Source: Bacillus oleivorans
GTDB lineage: Bacteria > Bacillota > Bacilli > Bacillales > JC228
Direction: 5' to 3'
DNA length: 64,000 nucleotides
NCBI RefSeq assembly: GCF_900207585.1
Contig: NZ_OAOP01000003.1
Coordinates: forward strand, 1-64,000
The notes below the pieces were generated by a model. That model had not been told where the DNA came from. It made no database searches and was given only the letters and a program-made list of their open reading frames with translations. A program made the position numbers and the translations under genes. Of this stretch, positions 1 to 8,066 are shown in pieces (the stretch's first letter is position 1; each line of letters opens with the position of its first letter).

Positions 1-96
1 GTAAGATCCCTTGAAGATGACAAGGTAGATAGGTCTGAGGTGGAAGCACGGTGACGTGTGGAGCTGACAGATACTAATCGATCGAGGACTTAACCA
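1..96 (+). rRNA. 23S rRNA, 3' end (partial)
   Basis: The first ~96 bases match the conserved 3' terminus of bacterial 23S rRNA, ending with the Bacillus-type GAGGACTTAACCA. The gene starts outside the window. It is followed by a 144-base spacer and a 5S gene, the standard 16S-23S-5S order. The exact 3' end is set by similarity only. Confidence 0.95.
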
Positions 97-240
97 AAAA
101 TTTATGGTGATTCGGTCCTTACAGATTCATTCTTTAGTCGTTATCTAGTTTTGAGAGAGCGAAGTTCTCCAAAATAGTTCTTGAAAATTTCAAGAAACCC
201 ATTATAATAGAATTTGTCTTTATTTTTTCAGCTATAACCG

Positions 241-358
241 GTCTGGTAATTATGGCGAGAAGGTCACACCCGTTCTCATCCCGAACACGGAAGTTAAGCT
301 TCTCAGCGCCAATGGTAGTTGGGGGCTCTCCCCCTGCGAGAGTAGGACGTTGCCAGGC
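241..358 (+). rRNA. 5S rRNA
   Basis: The segment has the conserved 5S core (GGTCACACCCGTT, CCGAACACGGAAGTTAAGC, GAGAGTAGGACG). The two ends, TCTGGTAA and TTGCCAGG, pair to form helix I. Its length of about 118 bases fits the family. Confidence 0.95.
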
Positions 359-365
359 TTTATAT

Positions 366-440
366 TCCGCAGTAGCTCAGTGGTAGAGCATTCGGCTGTT
401 AACCGAACGGTCGTAGGTTCGAATCCTACCTGCGGAGCCA
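366..440 (+). tRNA. tRNA-Asn (GTT)
   Basis: Full cloverleaf with TCCGCAG/CTGCGGA acceptor stem, anticodon GTT in the GGCTGTTAACC arm, GGTTCGAATCC T-arm and an encoded CCA. First tRNA of the cluster, 7 bases after the 5S gene. Confidence 0.96.
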
Positions 441-443
441 TAA

Positions 444-536
444 GGAGAGCTGTCCGAGTGGCCGAAGGAGCACGATTGGAAATCGTGTAGGCGGGCAAAA
501 CCTGTCTCAAGGGTTCAAATCCCTTGCTCTCCGCCA
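444..536 (+). tRNA. tRNA-Ser (GGA)
   Basis: Class II tRNA of 93 bases with a long variable arm. The anticodon stem-loop ACGATTGGAAATCGT carries GGA. The acceptor GGAGAGC pairs with GCTCTCC and CCA is encoded. Confidence 0.95.
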
Positions 537-546
537 TCATACATAT

Positions 547-621
547 GGCCCGTTGGTCAAGCGGTTAAGACACCGCCCTTTCACGGCGGTAACACGGGTT
601 CGAATCCCGTACGGGTCACCA
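547..621 (+). tRNA. tRNA-Glu (TTC)
   Basis: Cloverleaf with anticodon arm CCGCCCTTTCACGGCGG (anticodon TTC), T-arm GGGTTCGAATCCC and encoded CCA. Confidence 0.95.
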
Positions 622-653
622 TTTATTTTTTTGAAGTTCGGAAGCTCAAGTTT

Positions 654-729
654 GGAGGATTAGCTCAGCTGGGAGAGCACCTGCCTTACAAGCAGGGGGT
701 CGGCGGTTCGATCCCGTCATCCTCCACCA
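654..729 (+). tRNA. tRNA-Val (TAC)
   Basis: Acceptor GGAGGAT pairs with ATCCTCC. The anticodon loop in CTGCCTTACAAGCAG carries TAC. CCA is encoded. Confidence 0.95.
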
Positions 730-776
730 CTAATTTTCTTAGTGTATGAGTTGAAAAACTTAAATATTTTTATTAC

Positions 777-855
<79 letters not shown>

Positions 856-862
856 AAAAAAT

Positions 863-939
863 GGTCCGGTAGTTCAGTTGGTTAGAATGCCTGCCTGTCA
901 CGCAGGAGGTCGCGGGTTCGAGTCCCGTCCGGACCGCCA
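863..939 (+). tRNA. tRNA-Asp (GTC)
   Basis: Acceptor GGTCCGG pairs with CCGGACC. Anticodon GTC lies in CTGCCTGTCACGCAG. CCA is encoded. Confidence 0.95.
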
Positions 940-950
940 TTTATAATGAA

Positions 951-976
951 GGCTCAGTAGCTCAGTCGGTAGAGCA
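951..976 (+). pseudogene. 5' fragment of tRNA-Phe (acceptor strand plus D-arm only)
   Basis: These 26 bases are identical to the first 26 bases of the complete tRNA-Phe at 1096. The sequence then departs completely: no anticodon or T-arm follows, but about 119 unrelated bases up to the intact gene. It forms a direct repeat with the real tRNA, consistent with an insertion with target duplication or an aborted tandem duplication. Confidence 0.85.
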
Positions 977-1095
977 CGTCCGAATTAGCTACGAAGCATT
1001 ACAACAGCACACAAGTCGAGCTGCTTCTTGCAACAACTTACTGAGACTTGGGTGAAGGACTAGCAGAAAAATGGATAAGTGATAATTCTTTAATT

Positions 1096-1171
1096 GGCTC
1101 AGTAGCTCAGTCGGTAGAGCAAAGGACTGAAAATCCTTGTGTCGGCGGTTCGATTCCGTCCTGAGCCACCA
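1096..1171 (+). tRNA. tRNA-Phe (GAA)
   Basis: Complete cloverleaf: GGCTCAG/CTGAGCC acceptor, anticodon GAA in AGGACTGAAAATCCT, encoded CCA. Its 5' 26 bases also occur as an isolated copy 145 bases upstream. Confidence 0.96.
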
Positions 1172-1234
1172 TTGTAAATCTGGAATCCATTACCTCTAGA
1201 AAGAGTAGTGGAGATATAGTATAATAATTATCTT

Positions 1235-1310
<76 letters not shown>

Positions 1311-1342
1311 TTTTTTCTTGGTACTAATTTTATATGGATCGT

Positions 1343-1427
1343 GGAGGGGTAGCGAAGTGGCTAAACGCGGCGGACTGTAAATCCGCTCCCTCTGGGTTCG
1401 GCGGTTCGAATCCGTCCCCCTCCACCA
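1343..1427 (+). tRNA. tRNA-Tyr (GTA)
   Basis: Class II tRNA of 85 bases with a long variable arm. Anticodon GTA lies in GGCGGACTGTAAATCCG. CCA is encoded. Confidence 0.95.
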
Positions 1428-1435
1428 TTGATCAC

Positions 1436-1509
1436 AGGGGCATAGTTTAACGGTAGAACAGAGGTCTCCAAAACCTCCGGTGTGGGTTCGATTCCTACTG
1501 CCCCTGCCA
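1436..1509 (+). tRNA. tRNA-Trp (CCA)
   Basis: Acceptor AGGGGCA pairs with TGCCCCT. Anticodon CCA lies in GAGGTCTCCAAAACCTC. The 3' CCA is encoded. Confidence 0.95.
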
Positions 1510-1521
1510 TTTTCATGTGAT

Positions 1522-1598
1522 GGCGGCTGTGGCGAAGTGGTTAACGCATCGGATTGTGGTTCCGACATTCGTGGGTTCGATTCCCATCAGCCGCCCCA
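1522..1598 (+). tRNA. tRNA-His (GTG)
   Basis: Eight-base-pair acceptor with the extra G at -1 typical of tRNA-His. Anticodon GTG lies in TCGGATTGTGGTTCCGA. CCA is encoded. Confidence 0.95.
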
Positions 1599-1636
1599 TT
1601 TTTCACATTTTAGTATCCTACTTCATATGTTATTAT

Positions 1637-1708
1637 TGGGCTATAGCCAAGCGGTAAGGCAACGGACTTTGACTCCGTCATTCGTAGGTTCGAATCCTGC
1701 TAGCCCAG
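1637..1708 (+). tRNA. tRNA-Gln (TTG)
   Basis: Acceptor TGGGCTA pairs with TAGCCCA. Anticodon TTG lies in ACGGACTTTGACTCCGT. CCA is not encoded, so it must be added after transcription. Confidence 0.94.
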
Positions 1709-1712
1709 CTTT

Positions 1713-1787
1713 GCGGAAGTAGTTCAGTGGTAGAACACCACCTTGCCAAGGTGGGGGTCGCGGGTTCGAATCCCGTCTTCCGCTCCA
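1713..1787 (+). tRNA. tRNA-Gly (GCC)
   Basis: Acceptor GCGGAAG pairs with CTTCCGC. Anticodon GCC lies in CCACCTTGCCAAGGTGG. CCA is encoded. It begins only 4 bases after tRNA-Gln. Confidence 0.95.
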
Positions 1788-1803
1788 AACTACTCTAATA
1801 AAT

Positions 1804-1877
<74 letters not shown>

Positions 1878-1883
1878 TAGTAT

Positions 1884-1965
1884 GCCGGTGTGGCGGAATT
1901 GGCAGACGCGCACGACTCAAAATCGTGTTCCGTAAGGAGTGTCGGTTCGACCCCGACCACCGGTA
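1884..1965 (+). tRNA. tRNA-Leu (CAA)
   Basis: Class II tRNA of 82 bases. Anticodon loop CTCAAAA gives CAA. The acceptor GCCGGTG pairs with CACCGGT with one G-U pair. No CCA is encoded. Last tRNA of the cluster. Confidence 0.94.
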
Positions 1966-1989
1966 TCGAGGAATTGGATATTGAATCTA

Positions 1990-2022
1990 AAAAGGTTTCC
2001 CTGAATGGGAAATCTTTTTTTG
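1990..2022 (+). terminator. Rho-independent terminator of the rRNA/tRNA cluster
   Basis: AGGTTTCCC pairs with GGGAAATCT around a TGAA loop, followed by a seven-T tract. It lies 25 bases after tRNA-Leu. Confidence 0.85.
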
Positions 2023-2047
2023 TTTTATTAATAAACTTTTTATTTGA

Positions 2048-2085
2048 AACAGAAGAACCGTCCCTTTGTCTCTTTCCTTTGTCTC
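2048..2085 (+). repeat. GGGACGGTTCT-family repeat, half element
   Basis: Contains AGAACCGTCCCTTTGTCTC, one arm of the palindromic element seen complete at 3941, 6363 and 18480. The other arm is absent. Confidence 0.75.
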
Positions 2086-2191
2086 TTTTCAGCAATATGA
2101 CTTTTGCCCAATTTTCCACACACTGTTTTCTCCAACATAGACAAATGCATAGGATATAAGACATTATGGGTTTATGAAAAGGAGAATGAAT

Positions 2192-2770
2192 ATGTACTTA
2201 AATTCATACCACTATCATCACTGTTATATTCCTATACATCACAACAGCTGGGTTAACAGTTGGAATCCACATAATTTTAATTGCAATAACTACCGGAATT
2301 CAGCGTATTATCAGTTGGACCAAAATTACGGGAACTATTATGGAATCAACAGATTAAAAGATTATGGATCAAAGCCTTTTGTTATTAACATTAATGAAGC
2401 AACTAAGCAAAACAACACTTTCCGGACGGCTTTATGGACAGGAGAACATTTACAACTTACTTTGATGAGTATCAATGCAGGAGAAGACATCGGGCTAGAA
2501 ATCCATCCGAACGTCGATCAATTCCTTCGTGTTGAAGAAGGACAAGGACTTGTTCAAATGGGGAAAAGGAGAGATCGAATAGATTTTCAACGAAGAGTTT
2601 ATGATGATTATGCCATTCTGATTCCTGCTGGAACATGGCATAATTTAATCAATACGGGTAATACGCCACTAAAACTATATTCTATCTACGCACCGCCTCA
2701 GCATCCATTTGGAACTGTTCATGAATCTAAAGCAGATGCCATAGCTGCGGAAAAAAGTCAGGGCTTTTGA
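2192..2770 (+). CDS. Cupin-domain protein with a Tyr/Asn/His-rich N-terminal extension
   Basis: About 192 residues. The first ~60 are very rich in Y, N, H and W, with no signal peptide or membrane segment. Residues ~65-180 look like a single-domain cupin (conserved EIHP, RVEEGQG and PAGTWHN stretches of the two cupin motifs), so a small beta-barrel possibly binding a metal. An in-frame ATG at 2174 exists, but the GGAGA at 2181 sits 7 bases before the ATG at 2192, so the later start is preferred. It stands alone between repeat elements. The N-terminal composition resembles spore-coat or other surface proteins of Bacillus, which is inference only; no substrate can be named. Confidence 0.8.
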   Translation: MYLNSYHYHHCYIPIHHNSWVNSWNPHNFNCNNYRNSAYYQLDQNYGNYYGINRLKDYGSKPFVININEATKQNNTFRTALWTGEHLQLTLMSINAGEDIGLEIHPNVDQFLRVEEGQGLVQMGKRRDRIDFQRRVYDDYAILIPAGTWHNLINTGNTPLKLYSIYAPPQHPFGTVHESKADAIAAEKSQGF

Positions 2771-2773
2771 AGT

Positions 2774-2815
2774 ATGGGGACGGTTCTTGTGTTTCATTCG
2801 TTTCAACAAACGAAC
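2774..2815 (+). repeat. GGGACGGTTCT-family repeat, degenerate
   Basis: GGGGACGGTTCTTGTGTTTC is followed by CATTCGTTTC and an imperfect reverse arm. It begins right after the cupin stop codon. The GAACCGTCCC end of the second arm is lost. Confidence 0.7.
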
Positions 2816-2887
2816 TTCGAGAGGAAACCGACGAAGAAACATTTACAGCGTCAATAAGAAAAAAGCACTTGTTAAATTAGCAAGTGC

Positions 2888-3901
2888 TTAGTTTTTTCTA
2901 TGTTTGATTAACTGCCCCCTGTCTGCAGCATGAGGCGGCCGCTCTAACCATCCATTATCAATCATTATGTTCATACCATCTTCGGCGTACTGTCCAACTT
3001 CAGCTGTAAGTCGAGCATAATTAGCAGCTATGTCTCGCCTTTGACTCATGGATATAGCTGCCCCATAATTTCCCATCCCAGAAGCATTTAATAAACTGAT
3101 ATGAAACATCATTAGCTTATCTGAAAAGGGTGGTTCAGTCACATTTGCTACTTCGTGGTCCCAGGTCATAGGTACAGGAAGATCATATTCACTTAAATAT
3201 TTTGCGAAGACTTTCATATGTTTTTTTGCTATTTCTTTGCCTCGCTGCATGTAATCCCTAACTTTTTTAGATTTTGCAACTTGTCCAAACCCAATCGTTA
3301 TGGCTTCTCCGATTTTGTTAGTCTGAACATTAGCGTAAAAATTCATTATTTCAATTCCTGTTAAAGGTCTTTGTTCGCCAAACCAACCAGCTAAAAAACT
3401 TTGTTTATTGACAAAATCCACTTCTGTTTGGTAAGGGATATATGGAGGACGTACTTCAATTCCTTTTGATAATAAAAGCGATGTTGCCTCATTATATAAC
3501 TCAGTAGTTGACACAAGACAACTAGAAAAGAATTCTCTCACATCTTTTCTTACTATGTTGGGCAGGATTGCCCCATATGTGGCCAATCCACCTTTCGTCA
3601 TGTGTTTTATATAATTTAAAAAGAGCGTATCTTGAAATAGTCGCGGGGCATTTGGATTAACATCTTCATCTGTAAATCCTTTAGGTATGGGAATCCTTTC
3701 ATCCTTAAACATTTCTTTCATAATTTCTATATGGTCGTTTGAAAGTCTCAATGCATGTTCAATGATAGGCTTTATTTCTGTATCGTCCACTTTTTCAAGA
3801 AAATACTTTAACATACATATAGACAAACTATCAGCTAAAAATGTTGTCCAAAGACTTGAAAGTTCTGCTGATGTTAAACGAATATGATGTTCCTTTTCCA
3901 T
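2888..3901 (-). CDS. DUF3231 family protein (two tandem ferritin-like domains)
   Basis: 337 residues forming two homologous halves of about 160 residues, each with an alpha-helical pattern. The recurring features are LSSLWTTFLADS early in the first half and a related GIEIMNFYANVQTNK near residue 184 in the second, each followed by helices with HIEIMKEMF- or HMKVFAKYL-type sequence. This is the layout of DUF3231 proteins, which are common in spore-forming Bacillaceae and of unknown biochemical function. No signal peptide. It is transcribed alone on the minus strand with GGGACGGTTCT elements on both sides. Start ATG at 3901 has an AAGGTAGG-type site upstream. Confidence 0.85.
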   Translation of the reverse strand: MEKEHHIRLTSAELSSLWTTFLADSLSICMLKYFLEKVDDTEIKPIIEHALRLSNDHIEIMKEMFKDERIPIPKGFTDEDVNPNAPRLFQDTLFLNYIKHMTKGGLATYGAILPNIVRKDVREFFSSCLVSTTELYNEATSLLLSKGIEVRPPYIPYQTEVDFVNKQSFLAGWFGEQRPLTGIEIMNFYANVQTNKIGEAITIGFGQVAKSKKVRDYMQRGKEIAKKHMKVFAKYLSEYDLPVPMTWDHEVANVTEPPFSDKLMMFHISLLNASGMGNYGAAISMSQRRDIAANYARLTAEVGQYAEDGMNIMIDNGWLERPPHAADRGQLIKHRKN

Positions 3902-3940
3902 TTTGATTCGCCTACCTTTTTTGTAGTTTGATGTAACGGG

Positions 3941-3980
3941 GGGACGGTTCTCTTGTTTCGCGAAACAAGAGAACCGTCCC
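3941..3980. repeat. Perfect 40-base palindrome, GGGACGGTTCT family
   Basis: The 20-base arms (GGGACGGTTCTCTTGTTTCG and its exact reverse complement) meet with no loop. It lies between the converging 5' side of the DUF3231 gene and the 3' end of the TVP38-type gene. The transcript would form a long hairpin, and it resembles REP-type mobile palindromes. Confidence 0.9.
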
Positions 3981-3986
3981 TTTGTT

Positions 3987-4619
3987 TCATACGATAACCT
4001 TCGACTTCTGTTTAAGCCATCTGCGGTAGATGAGCCAAATGATTAAAACAAATCCTAAATATAAAGAAAGACCATACATAAAGGTTTGAATGGAAGTGAA
4101 TAACTGATTTCCTAAAAAGGCGTAAATAATCATCGAAGGAAGTTCACCAATGGCTGTTGCGAGAAAATAGATTTTAAATGGAATCGGGCTTAGTCCGGAA
4201 CCAATGTTGATGACGGGGGCAGGGACAATAAAAATCAGACGTGCAAACAATACGGTAATAAAACTATTCTTAGTAATGATACTGTTCCACTTTTCATAAC
4301 CTTTAAAGCGGCTTACATATTGTTTAAATTCATGAACAAAAAAATATCGTGCCAGTAAAAAAAAGATAACGGCAGCTCCTACGGTGCCGAACCAGTTAAT
4401 GACACCGCCAATCCAAACCCCATATTTCATTCCCATCATTCCAGCAAATATGGTAAATGGGACAATGGGAATGATACTAAATAAAACCGCCAGAAAAAAC
4501 ATCAAAGGAAGATGTGAAAAATCACTGTCCTGAAGCCAGTCTAATAAAAAATCTCTATAATAAAAGGCAGTTAAAAGGATCAATCCATACATTAATAAAA
4601 AATACAATATTTTTCTCAT
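3987..4619 (-). CDS. TVP38/TMEM64 family (VTT domain) membrane protein
   Basis: 210 residues with about five to six hydrophobic segments. The central region has the VTT/DedA-like features: GMMGMKYGVWIGGVINWFGT (residues ~60-80), a charged KGYEKW stretch, then FITVLFARLIFIVPAPVIN and GSGLSPIPFKIYFLATAIG. The family includes B. subtilis YtxB and YdjZ and is linked to lipid scrambling or membrane homeostasis. The exact role here is unknown. It is encoded singly on the minus strand, with repeat elements at both ends. Confidence 0.88.
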   Translation of the reverse strand: MRKILYFLLMYGLILLTAFYYRDFLLDWLQDSDFSHLPLMFFLAVLFSIIPIVPFTIFAGMMGMKYGVWIGGVINWFGTVGAAVIFFLLARYFFVHEFKQYVSRFKGYEKWNSIITKNSFITVLFARLIFIVPAPVINIGSGLSPIPFKIYFLATAIGELPSMIIYAFLGNQLFTSIQTFMYGLSLYLGFVLIIWLIYRRWLKQKSKVIV

Positions 4620-4683
4620 TCATATACCGCCCCAAACTAAGAACTCGATTGGATAAAAGCTTTGCATAACCGGATTTCGCAAA

Positions 4684-4716
4684 ACAAATGAAACACGAGA
4701 ACCGTCCCTTTGTTTC
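4684..4716 (-). repeat. GGGACGGTTCT-family repeat, half element
   Basis: Contains GAGAACCGTCCCTTTGTTTC, one arm of the element. It overlaps the region just past the stop codon of the lipoprotein phosphodiesterase gene. Confidence 0.75.
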
Positions 4717-4720
4717 AACC

Positions 4721-6283
4721 TCATCTTAAAAGGTCTAATATCCATTTTTTTAAATCTACAATACGTATGTGATCGATGCTTTTATTGGTTCCAGTTACGA
4801 TTATTGGTGCGAGAGAATCATCTTTATGCAGCGAACCATGGGCACCTCCACCTGTATGTTGAGGAGAACTTTCTCCAATAAATTCGTAACCAGGCTTGGC
4901 ATCCACTATTAAAAAATCTCCTTTATGTGAATGTAATGCACCATAAAGTCTTGCTAATGCATCGGGATAATCTCCATATTCAATTTGATTTTGATTAATA
5001 GTCAGATCAAGTATGGAGCGATTTCCTTTAATAAACCAAGTCTGATTATAAGCATCTTTAAAATCGCCTTCTTTTTTAAATTGAAAAACTCCGTCCAGAT
5101 TTCCTGATTTCACTTGCATCATGTCGTTTTCCTTCCATGCAATCCATGCGATACGCTCATCTTTTTGCAGCTTACTAATCACATCTTGCAGAGAAATATC
5201 CTTACTAATCTTGTATATATATGCCATTCGCTCATTGGCTGTAATAACAAGTTCATCTTCTTTACTAACTGACTCATTAAGTTTTAATATGTGGTAGTCC
5301 GAAAGAACCTCTCTTAGATCAATTAATGCGTTCTCTTTGTCTCTTTTAACTTTTGACTGCTCGCTATCTCCAATGATAATCCATACTATGTGATCAAGAG
5401 CATTCTTCCAGCTTGGAAATACATTTAATACTTCCTGTAATTGTTTATCAACTTCCTCAATACCTTTCGTCGTCATAGGTCCCTTTTTATGAACGGTGTT
5501 ATCATTTCCAGGAAAGTATAGGATCGTAAAATCAGGGAGAGTGTCATTCTCCAACATATATTTTAATTCTTGAGCTGAAAATGCATCATTAAGTCCTAAT
5601 CGATTTAATAAATGTAAATTATTTTCGTCTTGACGAATAAAAGCGCCCAATGACAATATCTTTGGGCCAAAGGTATTGTATTGATCCGGCAAACCAGTAG
5701 GTTTTGATATTATCTTTGGGATGTTAAGAGTATGTTCGTAATTTCCGCGGTAAATGATTGCGTTAATCGAAGCTGTTACTTTCCCTCTTTTATCTAATAC
5801 TTCATGAAGGGTTTCCACTTGTGGGCTTAGATCGATATTATTAAATTGATATAAGGCATCTTCTGCAAATTGTGTAGCCCCAATCTTTAATATTTCGAAC
5901 CAACCATTACCGTAATTGATGATGCGCTTTTCATCTTCGTCATACCAGACAAGACCAGGGATTTTATGTTGTTCGGGATAAGTCCCTGTTATTAAAGAGC
6001 TATCAATTGTAACAGACATCGTTGGATAGGAACTGATTAAGTTTTTATGATATTGGCCATTTTTTATAAAAAATTCCAGGGCTGGAGCTTTATTTTCTTG
6101 AATCGCTTTTTTTAAAGGTTCATCCATTAATGAATCGATGGTAAGAAAAACGATTTTAGGTGAGGTTTGGTTTTTCATTTGAATGGCGATAGGGTTATCT
6201 TTCACTTCATGATTATCACTATTAAAAGAGCAGCTCATTAAAAGGATGGAAAGAAATATTATAAAAATCGAGCGAAAACGCAT
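4721..6283 (-). CDS. Alkaline phosphatase/phosphodiesterase superfamily lipoprotein
   Basis: About 520 residues from the chosen start. The N-terminus MRFRSIFIIFLSILLMSCSF is a lipoprotein signal with a lipobox ending at LMSC, so the protein should be anchored outside the membrane. The mature part begins with IVFLTIDSLMDEPL, the metal-binding strand of type I phosphodiesterase/nucleotide pyrophosphatase enzymes, followed by the nucleophile region SSYPTMSVTIDSSLITG, then PGNDNTVHKKGP and QHTGGGAHGS further on. The frame is open 26 codons upstream, but an AAGGTGA site lies just before ATG 6283 and only that start places the signal peptide at the N-terminus. Substrate unknown. Confidence 0.85.
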   Translation of the reverse strand: MRFRSIFIIFLSILLMSCSFNSDNHEVKDNPIAIQMKNQTSPKIVFLTIDSLMDEPLKKAIQENKAPALEFFIKNGQYHKNLISSYPTMSVTIDSSLITGTYPEQHKIPGLVWYDEDEKRIINYGNGWFEILKIGATQFAEDALYQFNNIDLSPQVETLHEVLDKRGKVTASINAIIYRGNYEHTLNIPKIISKPTGLPDQYNTFGPKILSLGAFIRQDENNLHLLNRLGLNDAFSAQELKYMLENDTLPDFTILYFPGNDNTVHKKGPMTTKGIEEVDKQLQEVLNVFPSWKNALDHIVWIIIGDSEQSKVKRDKENALIDLREVLSDYHILKLNESVSKEDELVITANERMAYIYKISKDISLQDVISKLQKDERIAWIAWKENDMMQVKSGNLDGVFQFKKEGDFKDAYNQTWFIKGNRSILDLTINQNQIEYGDYPDALARLYGALHSHKGDFLIVDAKPGYEFIGESSPQHTGGGAHGSLHKDDSLAPIIVTGTNKSIDHIRIVDLKKWILDLLR

Positions 6284-6362
6284 TATCATTTCACCTTCGA
6301 GATTCATCATTTTTATTCGTGATTTAGTCTTCACGATTTCTTCGATTTCTATGTGAAACACA

Positions 6363-6420
6363 GGGACGGTTCTTCCGTTTCATTCGTTTCGCGAAACGAA
6401 TGAAACGGAAGAACCGTCCC
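6363..6420. repeat. Perfect 58-base palindrome, GGGACGGTTCT family
   Basis: Two exactly complementary 29-base arms beginning GGGACGGTTCTTCCG abut without a loop at TTTCG/CGAAA. It is the longest perfect copy in the window. It separates the divergently oriented lipoprotein and VOC genes. Confidence 0.92.
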
Positions 6421-6545
6421 CCTGTCTCATCACCCCTGTCTCAAAAAAGGAAATATAACTTTTTTGTAGAAATAGTAGTTGGTGATAAATTCATATCCGA
6501 GATTCAACAACAATTAAAAAATGATGAAAATATGAGGAGGAAATC

Positions 6546-6941
6546 ATGGGGAGACCAGTACATTTTGAAATTCATGTTGATGACATGGAGCGGGCTAAGA
6601 AGTTTTATGGAGAAGTATTTGGATGGACATTTGAAGATTGGAGTGAATATGCGGGAATGCCTTATTTTGGGGCTGTGACTGGCGATGCAAATCAGCCTGG
6701 CATCAACGGAGCTTTGATGCAGCGCCAAAGTGCTGCTCCGGAACCAAATCAGGCGATTAATGGCTATGCTTGTACAATGGGAGTGGCAGATTACGATTCT
6801 ACTGAGGCTAAGATTTTGAATAATGGCGGCAAGGTTGCTATGCCAAAATATGCTCTGCCTGGTATGGCGTGGCAGGGATATTATATGGATACTGAAGGAA
6901 ATATATTTGGTATTCATCAGCCGGATGAGAACGCGAAATAA
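6546..6941 (+). CDS. VOC (glyoxalase/bleomycin-resistance fold) family protein
   Basis: 131 residues containing one VOC module pair. Motifs are PVHFEIHVDDMERAKKFYGE and FGWTFEDW at the start, then a second beta-alpha unit ending DTEGNIFGIHQ with the late Glu/His typical of the metal-site strands. These proteins bind small molecules or metals, and the substrate cannot be read from sequence. An excellent AGGAGGAAATC site precedes ATG 6546. Single-gene unit. Confidence 0.85.
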   Translation: MGRPVHFEIHVDDMERAKKFYGEVFGWTFEDWSEYAGMPYFGAVTGDANQPGINGALMQRQSAAPEPNQAINGYACTMGVADYDSTEAKILNNGGKVAMPKYALPGMAWQGYYMDTEGNIFGIHQPDENAK

Positions 6942-7116
6942 AAAGGGACACAAAAATGATGCTCTTTCAGAAAATTGCAGCACATTTTAACTGAACATTT
7001 AAGGAAGTAAAAGAATAAGTTACTTTTTATTATATAAAATGCTTCTTCCCAATTTTTTTTGCTAATTGGATATCAATAAAACTCCATTCTAATAGCTGTT
7101 TATTTAAAAAACGATA

Positions 7117-7163
7117 AAACACTCACAAATGTTGATATATCAATATTTGTGAGTGTTTTTTTT
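7117..7163 (+). terminator. Terminator-like hairpin with a CTCACAAAT stem
   Basis: A 21-base-pair stem (AAACACTCACAAAT opposite ATTTGTGAGTGTTT, extended inward through TTGATA, one G-U pair) is followed by a T-run. It sits about 180 bases after the VOC stop and shares its CTCACAAA stem with hairpins at 15851, 15974 and 27311. The remainder of 6942-7394 shows no gene. Confidence 0.8.
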
Positions 7164-7357
7164 GAGAAAAAGGATGAATAAGGTAGGGTTTAAATTTTAC
7201 ACATTTTTTACACAAGGATTTCTAAAGAATTTATGTTTATCCATTGATATTAATGGGTTCTCTCAAATTAATTTAGTAGGGACAATCGTAAATTAGAAAC
7301 CAGCAAATATTTACAAAAATCTCGAAAGCAATTCAAAAATGAATGATATTGTATTAC

Positions 7358-7374
7358 CGACAGGCAGTCAGTCG
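7358..7374. promoter_or_regulatory. Probable TetR operator
   Basis: CGACAGGCAGTCAGTCG has CGAC/GTCG ends and an approximate dyad. It lies 20 bases before the tetR-type start codon, where an autoregulatory operator is expected. Similar GACNGGCAGTC-type boxes are familiar upstream of TetR/ABC permease modules in Firmicutes. The assignment is inference. Confidence 0.45.
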
Positions 7375-7394
7375 ATTAAAAGAAGGTGTAAAAA

Positions 7395-8042
7395 ATGAGA
7401 GTTGTAAAAGAAGCCGAGGAACGCAGAAACGAAATACTTGACGCGGCTGATGAGCTTTTCGGTCAGAAGGGCTTTGACGGCACAAGTACAAAAGATATTA
7501 TCGAAAAGGTCGGAATTGCGCGGGGAACTCTCTATTATCACTTCAAGTCGAAGGAGGATATTATGGACGCGCTGATTGAGCGGTATAATGGCCGTCTTTT
7601 AGGCGCGGCGCAGGAAATTGCCGTAGACAAGAGGATCCCCTTAATTGAGCGGATTATTCGGGTTGTAATGGCAATGAACTTAAGTGGTGCAAGCAGCAAA
7701 GAGATAATGGAGCATATTCACAAGCCGCAGAACGCGCTAATGCATCAGAAAATTCAAAAGGTCATCGTTTGCGGCGTTACGCCGATACTGACGGGAATCA
7801 TCCGGGAGGGGATTGAACAGGGTCTGTTCAACACACCGTTCCCGTATGAATGTATGGAAATGGTTGTGGTATATGCGAATGCCGTTTTTGATGAAAATTT
7901 GGTTGAAATGAAGGACGAGGATCGCACTTCACGCATACAGGCGTTTATTTTTAACACAGAAAGGCTGCTCGGTGCCAAAAGCGGAAGTCTCATGTCCATT
8001 ATGCAATTATTTGGGAGCGAAAATGGAGAAAGCAATGAATAA
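7395..8042 (+). CDS. TetR family transcriptional regulator
   Basis: 215 residues. The N-terminal helix-turn-helix reads ILDAADELFGQKGF then TSTKDIIEKVGIARGTLYYH (residues ~14-50), followed by FKSKEDIMDALIERY. The C-terminal ligand domain is not recognisable in detail. It lies 24 bases upstream of the FtsX-type permease and should control the ABC genes. Codon use (GCG, CGG, GGC, CGC) is richer in G+C than the neighbouring genes and is shared by the next two genes, which suggests the trio was acquired together, perhaps from a clostridial donor. Confidence 0.9.
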   Translation: MRVVKEAEERRNEILDAADELFGQKGFDGTSTKDIIEKVGIARGTLYYHFKSKEDIMDALIERYNGRLLGAAQEIAVDKRIPLIERIIRVVMAMNLSGASSKEIMEHIHKPQNALMHQKIQKVIVCGVTPILTGIIREGIEQGLFNTPFPYECMEMVVVYANAVFDENLVEMKDEDRTSRIQAFIFNTERLLGAKSGSLMSIMQLFGSENGESNE

Positions 8043-8066
8043 TTCGGGAGAAACCAGAGGTGACTT

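Noticed and set aside
6400-6983. Frames of 92 (+) and 159 (-) codons over the palindrome and the VOC gene
   Set aside because: They overlap a repeat element and a well supported VOC gene in other phases; no ribosome binding site or recognisable domain.
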